NCBI GenBank assembly: GCA_963969495.1
Contig: OZ018320.1
Coordinates: 77,010,813 to 77,074,812, forward strand
Reading direction: 5' to 3'
Length of the DNA stretch: 64,000 nt
DNA from: Ceratothoa steindachneri
Taxonomy: Eukaryota; Arthropoda; Malacostraca; Isopoda; Cymothoidae
Below the pieces are notes generated by a model. That model made no database searches. It was given only the letters and a program-made list of their open reading frames with translations, and was not told the DNA's origin. Each line of letters opens with the position of its first letter. Within the stretch, counting starts at the first letter, position 1. Both the position numbers and the translations under genes were made by a program. Of the stretch, positions 1-10,539 are shown piece by piece.

Positions 1-187
1 GTAGCACTTAAACGGCAAGGGCACGAATGCCTTGATACGGTGGCGATACCACCCGGTACGCACCAACTCAGGGAGCCTGTCACTCTCGACGTGACGAGAC
101 GAAGAGTTTATGGGGGGGGGGGGGTCGAGCCCTCCTCACCTCTTTCCGTATCACACGTTCGTCCTTGGTACGCTCCTTGGTCAGTCA
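1..187 (-). pseudogene. LINE-1fam gag fragment (copy A1)
   Basis: The plus-strand sequence aligns by eye with the gag region at about 14,938-15,110 (shared runs such as CACCAACTCAGGGAGC / CATCAACTCAGGGAGC), so it is the part of a LINE ORF1 just upstream of the zinc knuckles, read on the minus strand. It has no open frame of useful length and a G run at about 112-123. It ends abruptly near 187, where the 3' end of another copy of the same family begins. This suggests a later copy inserted here, or a recombination junction. The left side is cut by the window edge. Confidence 0.65.
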
Positions 188-1228
188 TTTTTTTAATAGC
201 GCCCATCTGGCGATTGCCACCAAGAGCATAAGGTGCTGTAATTAATTTTAGCCTATTGTTGCGTTACATTAAAAACAAAATACACACTAGATAAAAAACA
301 AACAAAACAAGCGAAACAAAATGAATTTCCTGCTCCGGCGTCCAGTGGAGGTTTGCTCCTTTCCCCCTTCCCCAACGGAACCAGATCATGCGACCAACAC
401 CAAAGAAAGTAAAATAAAATGGAGGATGCCAATATCTCCCCTAAAGTCCACGAATCAACAAGTCTGTGTGCACGAACTCGTCACTGGTACAAGGGACAAG
501 CAGTAGTGACCCAATTCGTCCCTGTATTGGGATAGGTAATGTGCGGGAAGATAACCCAGACTGGGACATTCAACAAGAATGTGCCAAACAGTCTGGAGGG
601 CAACGCAGTCGTCGCAGTAGGGTGCACCCGAGCGATCCATCAAATGGCGCTAAGTCACGCAAGTGTGCCTAATTCGAAGACGACAGAAAGCGACCTCAAG
701 CTGCCGCGGCATTGAGGGGTAGGTTCACGGGAATAGTCGCAGCACTTGGTAAAGCCATACTGACTTCAAAAAGAAGGGATACAGGGTGGAAGCCGAACCC
801 CTCTTCGGACTTGAAGCCACCATCCATGTGCACTGGAACGGCCCAGCGTGGCACGAGATATGCATCCAACAGATCGAACACAGCACTCCCGACGCTGTGG
901 AAGCTTTGGGAGCAGAAACGTCACGACAAAGGCGTAATACCCGCAAGGGTGGATTCGTGGACAGAACCAGAGGCGCCACCGGCCTGAAAGCGACACCGAG
1001 CTCTAAAAGGAGTTTCCTAGCCTTAAATCTGAGTGACTTTGGGTATGGGTTGTGTCCCTCAACGGCATAGGTACCGTGGAGATCGGCCGCGGATGCAATG
1101 AAAGCCATTGGCACCTGAGGAAGACGCCGGGCCCACGCGAACAAGCGCATAAAATGCACGGCGCAGGGCGAGTGGTATCTTCCCGGCATCAACACGTAGA
1201 CCATAGCTCTTCTTGCCATCGTGATCAA
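188..1228 (-). mobile_element. LINE-1fam 3' fragment (copy A2): RNase H, C-terminal zinc motif, 3' UTR
   Basis: Minus-strand, 5'-truncated LINE copy. On the minus strand, 455-643 encodes a degenerate C-terminal motif with PYCDDC and WHILVECP, the CxxC...H....C pattern common at the end of I-superfamily ORF2. The stretch 696-881 encodes VPVHMDGGFKSE, matching the first RNase H strand (consensus YTDGSK). The frame to 1,228 continues upstream in poor condition. The 3' UTR is A-rich (about 190-420) and ends in the family signature CATCTGGCGA, also seen at 10,227. Several frameshifts make it non-functional. Confidence 0.8.
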
Positions 1229-3135
1229 TAATTATGCCATTAGTATCAGTCTACAATACACGGATTACAATGTTGCCATACATAAAGTTACTAAGTTTTT
1301 ACTCTAAACTAAATGTAAAACGTTATCGTTCTCTAATTTTGCACGCATCCTTTCTTCAAATACTTTTTTTCCTCGTAACTTTTTTTAGCCGTTGTTCTTG
1401 AAAGAAAACGACACTATCAGCGGCAAATTTCAAAGAATATTCTTTACAATTTTCATTAAAATTAAAAGAGTATAAAAAAAAATGCACAGGGTTCAGAAAC
1501 AATAAAATTTAATTAAATAAATAGAGAATGTGCAAAATTAATTTCAGCTTACCTTTGTAACTTCTAATTTAAAGCACGGAAAAGCTTAGTCTAATAAACC
1601 ATCGTTTTGGAGCGGAGCTTAAAAGTAATAACAAACGGGCTTGGGAGTTTGTTGAAATCTGCAATCAAGAGTCGCTGTACTCAATTGTCGTTGCCCTCAA
1701 TTAGTCATGGGCTTAATATTTATTTCCCGAAGTACTGTAGTAGATCTGAAAAGTCTCTTTCTAAACTTATTCTTCTTGGAAGGAAATGTTTCCATTATGT
1801 GTGGTTTCTTTATTTAGTGTAATGACTAGGTAAATCTTTAGCCTGAAAGATCATTCCATCGCTTTGTTAGAAGTATTTATTTTGTTTACTTATTTGTATA
1901 TCCTCTCGCGAGGGTGATTCAGTAATTTATACTACTTGTCATTAGGGGGTATGCTTCCTATAATTATTCAGTGAAGAGTTTGAAATTGGCATTACTCGAT
2001 TAGATGGCAGGTTGTCGTGGAATTTTATTCTAAGCCCTTAGAATTTGATTTAATTCTGTAACTGTGAACAATTTTTACAATAATCCGTTGTGGAACCTTT
2101 CGAAGCTTTGTGCCTCGTAAAACATTAATAGTAGCCTAACTCTGTTAAAAAATATTACTTTCAATCTTATCTATAGGCCTATCTGAATGGCTGTTGCTAT
2201 TTATTCAGTATCAAAACACTTTATCGATTTATTAGCAGTGAAAGTAGTATTTTCCAATACATAAAGCTATTATTTGCAGCTACAATGACGTCATAAGCCT
2301 CGATGAGGGGGGGGAGTTTTATTGTACCGATTCAAGAAATAGATATTAATTACTAACGATGGTGCTAATTTAACTACGATATAGAAGGTTAGGGGTAGTA
2401 GATTATTTAAACACGTTTAGTTTTTAGTTTAAAAAAAAAATGATTCCGACCAGTTACATTTCCTTTTTTTTCAGATTCTTCAAATTTCTCGGCATCTCCA
2501 TATCCTAGTTAAATCTAATTCAGCCTTACTCCCACACCATTCACAAGCATGATATTTTCGGATTAGGCCGTGTATTTGACAAGAAATCAATTACAGGTTT
2601 GAAACTACCATAATATTCATGCGAAAATACAAGAACAGTTATTTCATAAACATCACAAACAGCGTTCATTTTGGACTAAAGGCTATGCCACGGCGTATCA
2701 CAGGAATAGGCTTTCTTTTTTTTCCTTTCCGACGGAAAAACAGCACACAAAAACTGCCAACTTCGTTAAAACAACCCCCTCCCCTCCAAATAACCTAACC
2801 TAAAAACAAACTAAAAAGAACTAACCTACCTAAACCCCACCTAACCCAAGTATTCTTTAGGTGGTTCAAAACAAGCTATTGATATCAAGATGGCTGCCAA
2901 TCTATTTGTTGCCAAAACTTCATAATTAGAAATTTGCGCGCCTTAATTATTGAAAAGGCTATTAAGTTGGAAAAATGGTTTAGTATGTGGCCTACCCATG
3001 TGATTCTGGTTTAGTAAGCGGCCAACCATGTTTTTATGTGGCCTACGTAATCAGAAAGCAAAATACCGAAATCCAAAAGGTAAAATATGATATACAGAAA
3101 TATATCACCATTTATTTTTTACAATTTATAGTCAA
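1229..3135. other. No gene recognised; AT-rich intergenic sequence
   Basis: About 1.9 kb of AT-rich sequence with no ORF that resembles a known family. It holds a G run near 2,306, a short cluster of CCTAA-like motifs at 2,793-2,850 (too few units to be telomeric), and a pair of related phrases around 2,990-3,050 (GTGGCCTAC) that recur loosely at 5,107-5,200. Nothing here supports a gene call. Confidence 0.5.
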
Positions 3136-3148
3136 TTAAAAAATAACT

Positions 3149-3475
3149 TTAATTAATAAAAATCTCTCGAATATCTTGAAACATACATAAAAATAAATCA
3201 GCATCATTTTCCTTTGACACACGCCAGAAGTATTCTTCGAGATGCCCTTGGAGGTGATGACTCGGGGACTCCACGTTTCTTCTCTAGAATGTCGATTTTG
3301 CTCTCCGCCAAGATCGCAGGTCAATTATTCGCCCATGAGTGCGATTATTTTCAACATTTTCATCTTCTTCTGCAGCTGCATGGTCTCCATTTAACATACA
3401 GCCTCCGTTATATTTTCTGTGTCCGGCGAAGCGAACTTCATCTATTTGCAAGAGTGCACATTCATCACCCTTCAC
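3149..3475 (-). pseudogene. ISXO2-like (IS1595-type DDE) transposase C-terminal relic
   Basis: On the minus strand the first part encodes LQIDEVRFAGHRKYNGG, which fits the conserved IDE...KRKYNRGR block of ISXO2-like transposase domains, where the Asp-Glu lies in the catalytic region. After an internal loss and a frameshift, two other frames give KIDILEKKRGVPE and then HHLQGHLEEYFWR...DADLF. These match the C-terminal helix region of the same family, ending at a stop at 3,149-3,151. The middle of the DDE domain is deleted, so this is a relic. Known of the family: cut-and-paste transposases found in bacteria and many invertebrates. The identification is by motif recall; a profile search against PF12762 would settle it. 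Confidence 0.6.
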
Positions 3476-3840
3476 CTGACCCCTTTATTCTACCGAAACT
3501 ATTGCTGAACAGACTTCGCAGCAAGAGTTAAAACCAATCCACTACTGTTGTGTTCGACCTTCCAATTAAAGAGGATACTTCCTCTACTCCCAATCTGATG
3601 GTTCACAAGTACACTAATTCCAACATTTAGCACAACTACAGCCTGCACGTTAATATGTCATTCAAATCAGTGTATGTAAAAAATTCGTCACCAGTGCAAG
3701 TGGTTTTACTTGTTTGACATCTTCCCATCTACCAGCCTATTACTAGGCTATATTAAAAAACAAATAGCAATGACCAAAAAGTCGCGTGCTCTCACTTATT
3801 CTGATTTATAACCTTCAGACCTTCAAAGCTTTCAATAATT
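3476..3840. other. No gene recognised
   Basis: Unremarkable sequence between the transposase relic and a short tandem repeat. The upstream half of the ISXO2-like transposase might extend into it, but I could not recognise a frame. Confidence 0.4.
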
Positions 3841-3844
3841 CGTG

Positions 3845-4054
3845 GACTAACCTTTGGAGGACCTTGACAATTATATCATTCGAAAAGAAATGTAAAACAA
3901 CATAAGTATTTCAAATTTCGTTTGAATCGGCCGAATAGTTATGATGTTATTGTCAAAAGAAAATAATTTCCGAGCTGACCTTGGGAGCACCTTGGCAATA
4001 ATATATTTCGAAATAAAATGTAAAACAATAAAAGGGTTTCAAAATTGACCGGAA
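3845..4054. repeat. Two tandem units of a ~128-bp repeat
   Basis: The phrase at 3,851 (CCTTTGGAGGACCTTGACAA) recurs at 3,979 (CCTTGGGAGCACCTTGGCAA), followed in both by TTCGAAA..AAATGTAAAACAA and a TTTCAAA stretch. The period is about 128 bp with two visible units, diverged by roughly a fifth. The second unit ends in GACCGG, which meets the neighbouring LINE fragment in a short perfect palindrome. Confidence 0.6.
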
Positions 4055-4930
4055 CCGGTCAATTTTGGGCCTCCTGCGTGCTTTCTTGGCAGTTCCCTTG
4101 GAAAGCAAGGGGGGGGGGAATGCCGCTTGAAAAAGTTATTCGCCCAAGGACGACTCCATAGAAGGGGGTAAGGGGGAGTCCCATACATCCGTATGCATAG
4201 GGGACGAGTAAACCTCCTCTCCGGTCAAAGAGCTTTGGAGGGTCCCCTGTGAAAGACAGGGGAAGGGACCTCCATTTTTTCGGCTGAGCTGCCCGAAGGC
4301 GGATCCGTCGATGGTCGAGGGGAAGAGAGAGGGGAGGTTGTTTTTTTTTTAATAAATTCACCATTGGGCGTGGTAACCCTATAATAATCACGGGATGCAA
4401 ACGCTCATCACTTCACGCAGTAACCCTCTCTGCGATGGGTGAACACGGGAACAGCAAAACCAGCTGCCGTCATTGGAGGGCACTCCTGCAGCCTAGTGAC
4501 CTGGTAGCCCATCAGCATCGCGGCTCCACCTTGGGCATGGCGTAAAATTGATAGACATGGAAAGGAGGAAAAAAGGGCATGTGAGGAAGGTGTGGGTGGG
4601 GATGAAGTAGGTTGTTAAAAATCCACGAACCCAGGCCGAAGATCAGGGGTGAGGGAGCGTTGTCCCCTCCACCGTCAGCCCCGATCCGGGATAGTTGGGT
4701 GAGAGGAAGAAGGACGACGTTTACCCTGTTAAATTAAGAGGCCGACAGAGAAAGTTGTGGGGGAGGTTGTAGGGGAAGTGAGGAAGTAGAGTAAAATCAC
4801 ATGCTGTCAGAAAGGAGAAGAGGCTAAGCTGGTGCCGGACGGGGCACTGAGTCCCGTCAGCACGCCAGCCATGAAGGCAAATCGCCGCGCCACTTAGGGG
4901 GACTTCAGGCACAAATCTGAATCCTGTAAA
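4055..4930 (-). mobile_element. LINE-1fam 5' end (5' UTR and start of ORF1)
   Basis: Reverse complement aligns with the 5' end of the plus-strand copy at 58,885-59,760. Shared blocks include GCGGCGATTTGCC, GTGCTGACGGGACT, TCCCGGATCGGGGCTGA and GATTTTTAACAACCT. ORF1 would start at 4,275 (ATGGAGGT), as at 59,544. Its frame stops after about 16 codons and shifts; a second frame (GDPPKLFDRRGGLL) continues to 4,059. The 3' side ends at CCCAAAATTGACC, a segment native to ORF1 and seen at 16,132 and 20,155. This is a broken copy keeping only the 5' UTR and beginning of gag. Confidence 0.75.
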
Positions 4931-5195
4931 ACGCCCTTATATCTTAAAAAGAATGTAGCACTTTTTCACTGGTAGTAACAGTGCAGTAAAATTCACGCAG
5001 CAGCATCTTAGATGGGCGTATGTAAACTGATGTCATTTAAACTATTACAAACAAAACGAAATCTTTGAAATGTGAGTTCGCATATGAACACAATCTAAAC
5101 CACAGTTCACTGGTTTAGTATGCGGGTAGGACACATACTAAGCCAGTAAACTCGTGTGGTAGGCTACTGCTAACAGGTGTGCCACATATTAAGCC
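4931..5195. other. No gene recognised
   Basis: Short unassigned interval between the LINE 5' end and the mariner element. It has repeated TTTAGTATGCGG / ATACTAAGCC phrases that form weak inverted pairs around 5,110-5,200. Confidence 0.35.
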
Positions 5196-6322
5196 GGCAC
5201 TGAAAAAAATTCCCGTACAACCTTTTTTAAAAGTTTATTTATTTCTAGATTATTTTTTAAAGTTTATTTTCATAGATTTATACATGTTGTGCGACTAGAT
5301 AATACTCGTATGTAGTGGCCTAGTCGTTCCCAGGCCTCGCTTGAAAGTGCACAGTGTACTAGTACTGACGATTGGTTTAAGAAGTTTCAGCGTGGCCAAT
5401 TCGATCTCCAAGACCAGCCAAGAAGTGGTCAACCCTCACTTATTGACAATGACTGTTTGGGCGCTTGTGTCAAAACTGATCCAGATCTGACATCACGCGA
5501 GCTGGCTGAAAAGTTTAGCGTCAGCTATACACCCATTTTACATCATTTAGAGGAAATGGGCATAGTAGCACACTGGACGTGTGGATTTCACGTAAACCGA
5601 CTAAAATTCCGTTGCCGACGCCGCATAGACGCTGGCATGACACTACTATCCATGAAACGTCATTTTGATTGGCTGAAAAAGGGGTACTGCAGATGAGATA
5701 TGGTGTCATCACTCTAACATGGCACGCAAAAGAAGCTGGACAGACAAAGGTGCACCGCAACAACTTCAAGCAAAGGCCAACTAACAGCAAAAGGAGCTTA
5801 TGGTTTGTGTCTGGTGGAATGTGAAGGGAATGATTAACCTCGAAATGTTGGAACGTAATCAGTCTATCTACGCTCAATTATACAGTCAAACACTGCAACA
5901 GGTGGCAGAACAGAGTGCGTAGAAACGACCAAAATTGACTGACGTCATGTTTTTTTTATGATAACGTCCGACCATATGTTGAAAATCATACTCGTGAGAA
6001 GCTCCTGGAGCTGGGGTGGAAAGTTCTCCCCCACCCATCGTACTCGTCAGACATAGCGCCAACAGATTACGATCTACTCCTGTCATTGAAACTTTCTGAA
6101 TGCCAAAACGTTTGCAAATGATAACGAACTGAAAACTGCAGTTGTAGACTTCTTTGATAGCAAACCAGTTGAATTTTACAATGAAGGCATCCATGATCTA
6201 CCCAGTCCTTGGAAGCAGGTCTCGAAAATAATGGTGCTTGCATTGTTTATTGTTAAGTTTCTTTTGCTGCATTGTTTTTTTTAAATCATTGTCAATAAAA
6301 GTTGTGCGAGAACTTTGTTGCC
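5196..6322 (+). mobile_element. Degenerate mariner element
   Basis: Bounds come from imperfect terminal inverted repeats. The left end reads GGCACTGAAAAAAATTCCCG and on to TACAACCTTTT. The reverse complement of the right end (6,297-6,322) reads GGCAACAAAGTTCTCGCACA then ACTTTT. Length of about 1.13 kb is slightly under the usual 1.3 kb for mariners. The inside is a plus-strand transposase relic. I could not identify a clean TA duplication at the ends, so the outer borders are approximate. Confidence 0.7.
5364..6215 (+). pseudogene. mariner transposase pseudogene
   Basis: N-terminal HTH: WFKKFQRGQFDLQDQPRSG then DPDLTSRELAEKFSVS matches the mariner DNA-binding region. This is followed by MARKRSWTDKGAP and LMVCVWWNVKGMI from the catalytic core. 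Further on come DNVRPYVENHTREKLLELGW (with the DN of the second catalytic Asp), VLPHPSYSSDIAPTDYDLL (third Asp of the D,D34D triad), and FFDSKPVEFYNEGI near the C-terminus. The region of the first catalytic Asp is damaged. The frame breaks at least at about 5,694, 5,790, 5,920 and 6,100. A dead copy, assigned to mariner with high certainty at the motif level. Confidence 0.9.
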
Positions 6323-6333
6323 AAATTTATAAT

Positions 6334-7156
6334 ATAACCTGGCCTATAATCCAGTAATGCGAATGGTAATTACCTATTCAAGACTAAATCGAGAATCTAC
6401 ATAATGTAATGTTATGGTATGGTTTGTGACAATGGAAGGTTATACTATTATTTTCGGAGACAGTCCTTACCTTGGTCGCGCTGTGCCAATAACGAAATGA
6501 GCCGTATTTCTTTGATCTCGAGACAGCGGCGAAGGTACTCTAAGAAATGAGGTCAGATGAACGGAACTATGACTAAGAGGGGGGAGGGTTAAATTCGGGG
6601 CCAGAAACTTATCACTAGGTATACTGTTCACGGAGTCAACAGAAAACCTCTTCAGCTCAGCCCCCTCCTCATCCCTTTTATATCTCTTCTTTGTCGTAGG
6701 CACTAATCTTTCTTCTTTGTTTTATTCACTGGCCATCTACATACTTCTTTACTTAACACACACACGGGTAATTTTACAAATGAACAACTCCAACGTAATC
6801 GAAAGCGCTTTATTATAAATATCTATTTAAAAAAAAATACGCAAATGCTATATAGTATCAATCTTTAATATACACTATCTCTATACTTTATATCTTTGAT
6901 ATACACTATATAGCATATTAAGAACCCTTAATAAGATCCTGGCATACTCACGGGGTTCGATTGACTGAGCATCTCGTGGACGTGGTTTCGTTCGTCTGAC
7001 CTCATTTCTTAGAGCACCTTCACCGCTGTCTCGAGATCAAAGAAATACGGCTCATTTCGTTATTGGCACAGCGACATTCCATTATTTAGATTCTCGATTT
7101 AGTCTCGAATAGTTAATTACCATTTACAATACTGGAATATAAGCCACGTTATATCA
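6334..7156. repeat. Large inverted repeat (arms ~165-230 bp)
   Basis: The left arm, about 6,334-6,566, contains CCAGTAATGCGAATGGTAAT, GACTAAATCGAGAATCTA and GCTGTGCCAATAACGAAATG. The right arm, about 6,988-7,156, is its reverse complement with few mismatches. The left arm carries an extra ~60 bp near 6,400-6,470. The ~420-bp spacer has no recognisable gene. It starts right after the mariner 3' end, so it could be a foldback element or a post-insertion inverted duplication. Confidence 0.75.
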
Positions 7157-7566
7157 TCTGACATTTAGAAGACATCTGTTGTATTCTAACTCCTTCGAAT
7201 TTGCGCTCCATCCTCTTGGATAACAGTTTCCTTAAGTCCCATTTCCTTGTTTTGTTTAAAGCTGCGCCGTAACATTGATTTTCTTATCTGCCATATGACG
7301 CAAACATTTCCGTTCCTTCGTATTGTATGTAGTGTGGCACAGTTTGATTCAGTTTACAATCATATAACAAGGTTCTCAAACAGAACTCACTTCGTATTAT
7401 TTTGTAGTTGTTGTAAATTATTTGAGACAAACATTTTCGCCTTTTCTCAATTCGTTTTACCTTCTCTAATAATTTATCTTTCGATATAAGCTCACCGGAC
7501 AAAATATTAGTCACCTAGGGAGAATAAACATAATTTAACATCTGAAGCGTGTAGGAACCTTAAGCA
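7157..7566. other. No gene recognised
   Basis: AT-rich interval between the inverted repeat and the Tc1-like gene. Short open frames on both strands lack family resemblance. Confidence 0.35.
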
Positions 7567-7600
7567 GCCGAGAGGCGTAGCTTAGTTTACGTCGAAACGT
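7567..7600 (+). other. Hammerhead-like motif (degenerate)
   Basis: Sequence CCGAGAG at 7,568 is followed by a 5-bp stem (GCGTA...TACGT) and then GAAAC. This is the layout of a hammerhead core (CUGANGA, stem II, GAAA), but with substitutions in the conserved heptamer. Not expected to cleave as it stands. It resembles five other motifs in this window. Confidence 0.35.
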
Positions 7601-7667
7601 TAGTTAGGCTTTATTTTTGTTGCGGACGGCGTGAAGATCTGTAGATAACCAATCAGCTCTACTTAAA

Positions 7668-8084
7668 ATGGGCCAAAAAAGCGACGTCATGGAATGTCAA
7701 AAAGGTGTGATTGCATTTGGCCGTGCCAAAGGTCATCATGTGAAGGAGGTGGCGGAATTTGGCAGTTTTTCAACGAGGATGGTCATCCGGATTTACAAGC
7801 AATGCCAGAACTCCCAAAATGCGAAAAGCTCTCGCCAGAATTGCGGACGGAAGAAGGTGTTGACAAACAGGGACCGTCGTAGAATCTCCAGGCTCGTAAT
7901 TGCAAATCGATTTGCTTCGAGGCAGGAATTACTACATAACGTCAATTCTGGTCCTTCGCCACCCACTTCAGAAGGAACATTACACAAGAAATTACATGAC
8001 ATGAACAGATGGAGCAAAGTGGTGTATAAGAGGCCCTTACTATGCTTACAAGTGACTAATCCTTTGCCCGGTGAGCTTATGTAG
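7668..8084 (+). pseudogene. Tc1-like transposase N-terminal fragment
   Basis: An open frame of 138 codons from ATG at 7,668. It has a first helix-turn-helix (KGVIAFGRAKGHHVKEVAEF...TRMVIRIYKQ), a GRKKV linker (GRKR-like AT-hook position), and a second helix-turn-helix (RRRISRLVIANRFASRQEL), ending with the KPLL-type block (YKRPLL). This is the order of the bipartite paired-like DNA-binding domain of Tc1-family transposases (usual length ~340 aa). The DDE catalytic domain is absent: the frame stops at 8,084 and the following sequence does not resemble it. No terminal repeats found. Confidence 0.75.
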
Positions 8085-9139
8085 AAGAGGAATAGACTCA
8101 ACTTGAAACACAGCTCAAATTATTCCCAAATTTTGTTTTTTAGAAGAGCAAGCTTCGTCCATATGTAGGCAAAAACTAACAAGAGTATTGTTAAAAGGTT
8201 TTTGTAAAGAGGCTTCTAATAAAAAGAGTGCGTTGGGGTAAGTGAACGTATGAAGAAAGTTAGTCCTAATAAAAAGAGGAGCTTAGTTTTGAAGGAGGTC
8301 GTTCAAAGACCAGTTCCACCTCTGAACCGGTCTACCCATGCGGGGAAGAAACGAAGTGTGAACAGAAAGAATAACGAGAAAACCAATATCGAGGAGAACA
8401 CCGGATTCAATGACACTACTCATCTTCTAATGGGTTTTAGGGGAAACTGCTCAAAGGCGAAATTTCAGGAATCTCGGAGTAACCCAATTCTCTCTCGAAA
8501 TGTCCCTCATTCTCCTTTTCCCTCTCTGGTACCTTTTCTTTCTTCAGGAATTGGTCTCAGAGATGTTCTGGCCTTCTCGTGGCAAGAGGGGTCAGCCCTA
8601 GGGCCCTTAGGGGTCCCCTGGTATTGCGAACCAGATGTTTAATATATCCCTCTTCCTCCCCTATTACTTACTTTTACTGCTTTTTGTTTCCGCCTCTTCT
8701 TTCTCCTATCTACTGGCCTTGACAGTTACCAGACCTCTGCTCGATTTTTTCGGACTAATCCTGAATTGTTCTGTTATGAGTGTCGGAGGAGGCTGGGCAT
8801 CTCCAGCGCCTTCTTCTGCCGATGCCCAAGAAGAAACCCATCATTGGCTCCTTTTCTCCACACGTAGGAAAACTCGGGCAGCCTCTTCGGTATATAAAGA
8901 TGGTGTGGTGGATCCGTATCCATTTTCCAAGAGGACATAGCGGAACCAACCGAATCGAGCGTTGCAGTAGCGCCGGTCCCTTATAAGCATCCGTGGTGGG
9001 GAGTCCCGAGGGAGAATGTCAAGTTTTTTTCTTTTTGTAATGGCTAGCCATAAAACTAAAATTCCCCTTCTCGCAAGGGTTTCCGGGCCAAACGTTCTTC
9101 AGCGACCCTTTCAGCCATCCCTTGATCGTTGGATCCCTA
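8085..9139. other. Unassigned; probably LINE 5' leader
   Basis: No recognised coding domain. It precedes a plus-strand gag relic and has GC-rich pyrimidine blocks (8,500-8,780), plus the palindromic phrase CTAGGGCCCTTAGG near 8,597. This composition is like the LINE 5' UTRs elsewhere in the window, so a leader is a reasonable inference. A similar stretch occurs at 23,040-23,830. Confidence 0.35.
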
Positions 9140-10200
9140 TGCCAACGATGTTGACCCAGATTTAGATTATCCCCGTTTTCTTGTCATGAATTCGTCATCT
9201 GACACCCCACTTACAAAGGTGGATGTGTTTGACGTTAATGTGGTCAAGAGGTAGTGGTGATATAGTATTCGAGGTGTCATCTCACTCTCAACATAATCTT
9301 GTGCGAAATATGTTTTCGATTACCGAAATTCCCGTAACCGTTTCGCACTATCCACGTCTGAATTTTTTCAAAGGTGTCGTCCGTTCAAATGAATTAGGGA
9401 TATGACTTCACCCGTCTCCAGAGCAAGCTTAGTACTCAACGCATCACACATGTACACAAGGTGACTAAAACTGTAGGCTCTACTAGAGTCCCGACTGCCA
9501 CATTAGTTTAAACGTTCGAAGGTAAGGAACTGCCACAGTTTATTAAAGCTGGGTACTTTCGTGTCCCGGTAAGCCACTACGAGAGTGCCTGTAGGCACTC
9601 TCGTTTCTGTGGCAATTGTAGATTAATTACCATGGCTCTGAATTTACCAAAACACTGTGCTGTGCCAAGAGTGCTGCGTCAAATACCTGCCCAATATTCT
9701 TATATGAAAAGGAGGTCTTCACTTTGTGCGACTCTGCGTCTGGACGTGAGAGATGCTCGCCGACGTGCTAGAGCACAATCCTCACCTCTCGGCCGTCTCT
9801 TCTCAGACGTTTTGCGTGACTTTGGACGAAACCGACCATTACGTTCTAGTTCCGACACTCCTAAAGTATCTCATCGCCTATCTACTGTTAGTGTCAGAAA
9901 CATTCACGATATACCGTCGAAGCATCGCTCTCACACAGAGATACCTAATGTTGTTCCCCTCTCTCTCCGGCATCCCTAGCTAGGACCTCCGCTCAGGGTG
10001 AGACACTGGAAGACATCAGACGTTATCTTAAAGAATCTTATATATCGACCAGTAAAGGTTCTTCTAGCCGGCCCTGGGACCCAAAGCCCCGTGGTAAGAG
10101 GAAGGGCTCATCACTTGGGTCATCGGCAACCAATAAGCGTGTAGCCACTGGAGCTGACTCAGCTGAGCCTCGAGATTTTTCAAAGGACTCTTCTCCTGTT
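9140..10200 (+). pseudogene. LINE gag (ORF1) relic, second LINE type
   Basis: Plus-strand fragments in several frames follow the order of an I/Jockey-type gag: YPRFLVMNS...TPLTKVDVFDVNV, then FEVSSHSQHNLVRN, IPVTVSHYPRLNFFKGVVRS, ITHVHKVTKTVGSTRVPT and LPQFIKAGYFRVPVSHYES, with HSRFCGNCRL at the first zinc knuckle. A charged tail follows (KGSSSRPWDPKPRGKRKG). The protein would bind element RNA. It differs clearly from the gag of LINE-1fam. It is interrupted at about 10,205 by the 3' end of a minus-strand LINE-1fam copy. Multiple stops make it dead. Confidence 0.7.
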
Positions 10201-10539
10201 GTTGTTGTTTTTTTTATTTTGGGAGTCCATCTGGCGACTGCCTACTTGGGCATAAGTCACCTTACTCACGACAACCTAGTACTAAGCTACATTAAAATAA
10301 CGATATGCAAAAAAAAACAACAACACAAAACAACAACAATAACAATAAAAAAGGGAAAGGGCAGGAACCACGTTCCGGCGTACGGGAAGCCCCGTCATCC
10401 CCCAGCACAGGAACGTGCAACCTCCAAAACCAAAGACAAAAAAATGCAATTAAATAAAGTGGAAGAGGCCGGCCTCCTTCCAAAAGTGATAAAGTCCACA
10501 ATTCAATGAGAACGAACTCGTTCTGAGTACAATGGACAA

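Noticed and set aside
725..1228. 167-codon minus-strand ORF as a novel gene
   Set aside because: It aligns with the degraded RNase H region of the LINE-1fam copy at 11.0-11.4 kb and is read partly in the wrong frame.
2793..2850. CCTAA-like motifs suggesting telomeric repeat (also at 55,746-55,762)
   Set aside because: Only two or three adjacent units; scattered short matches are common in arthropod DNA.
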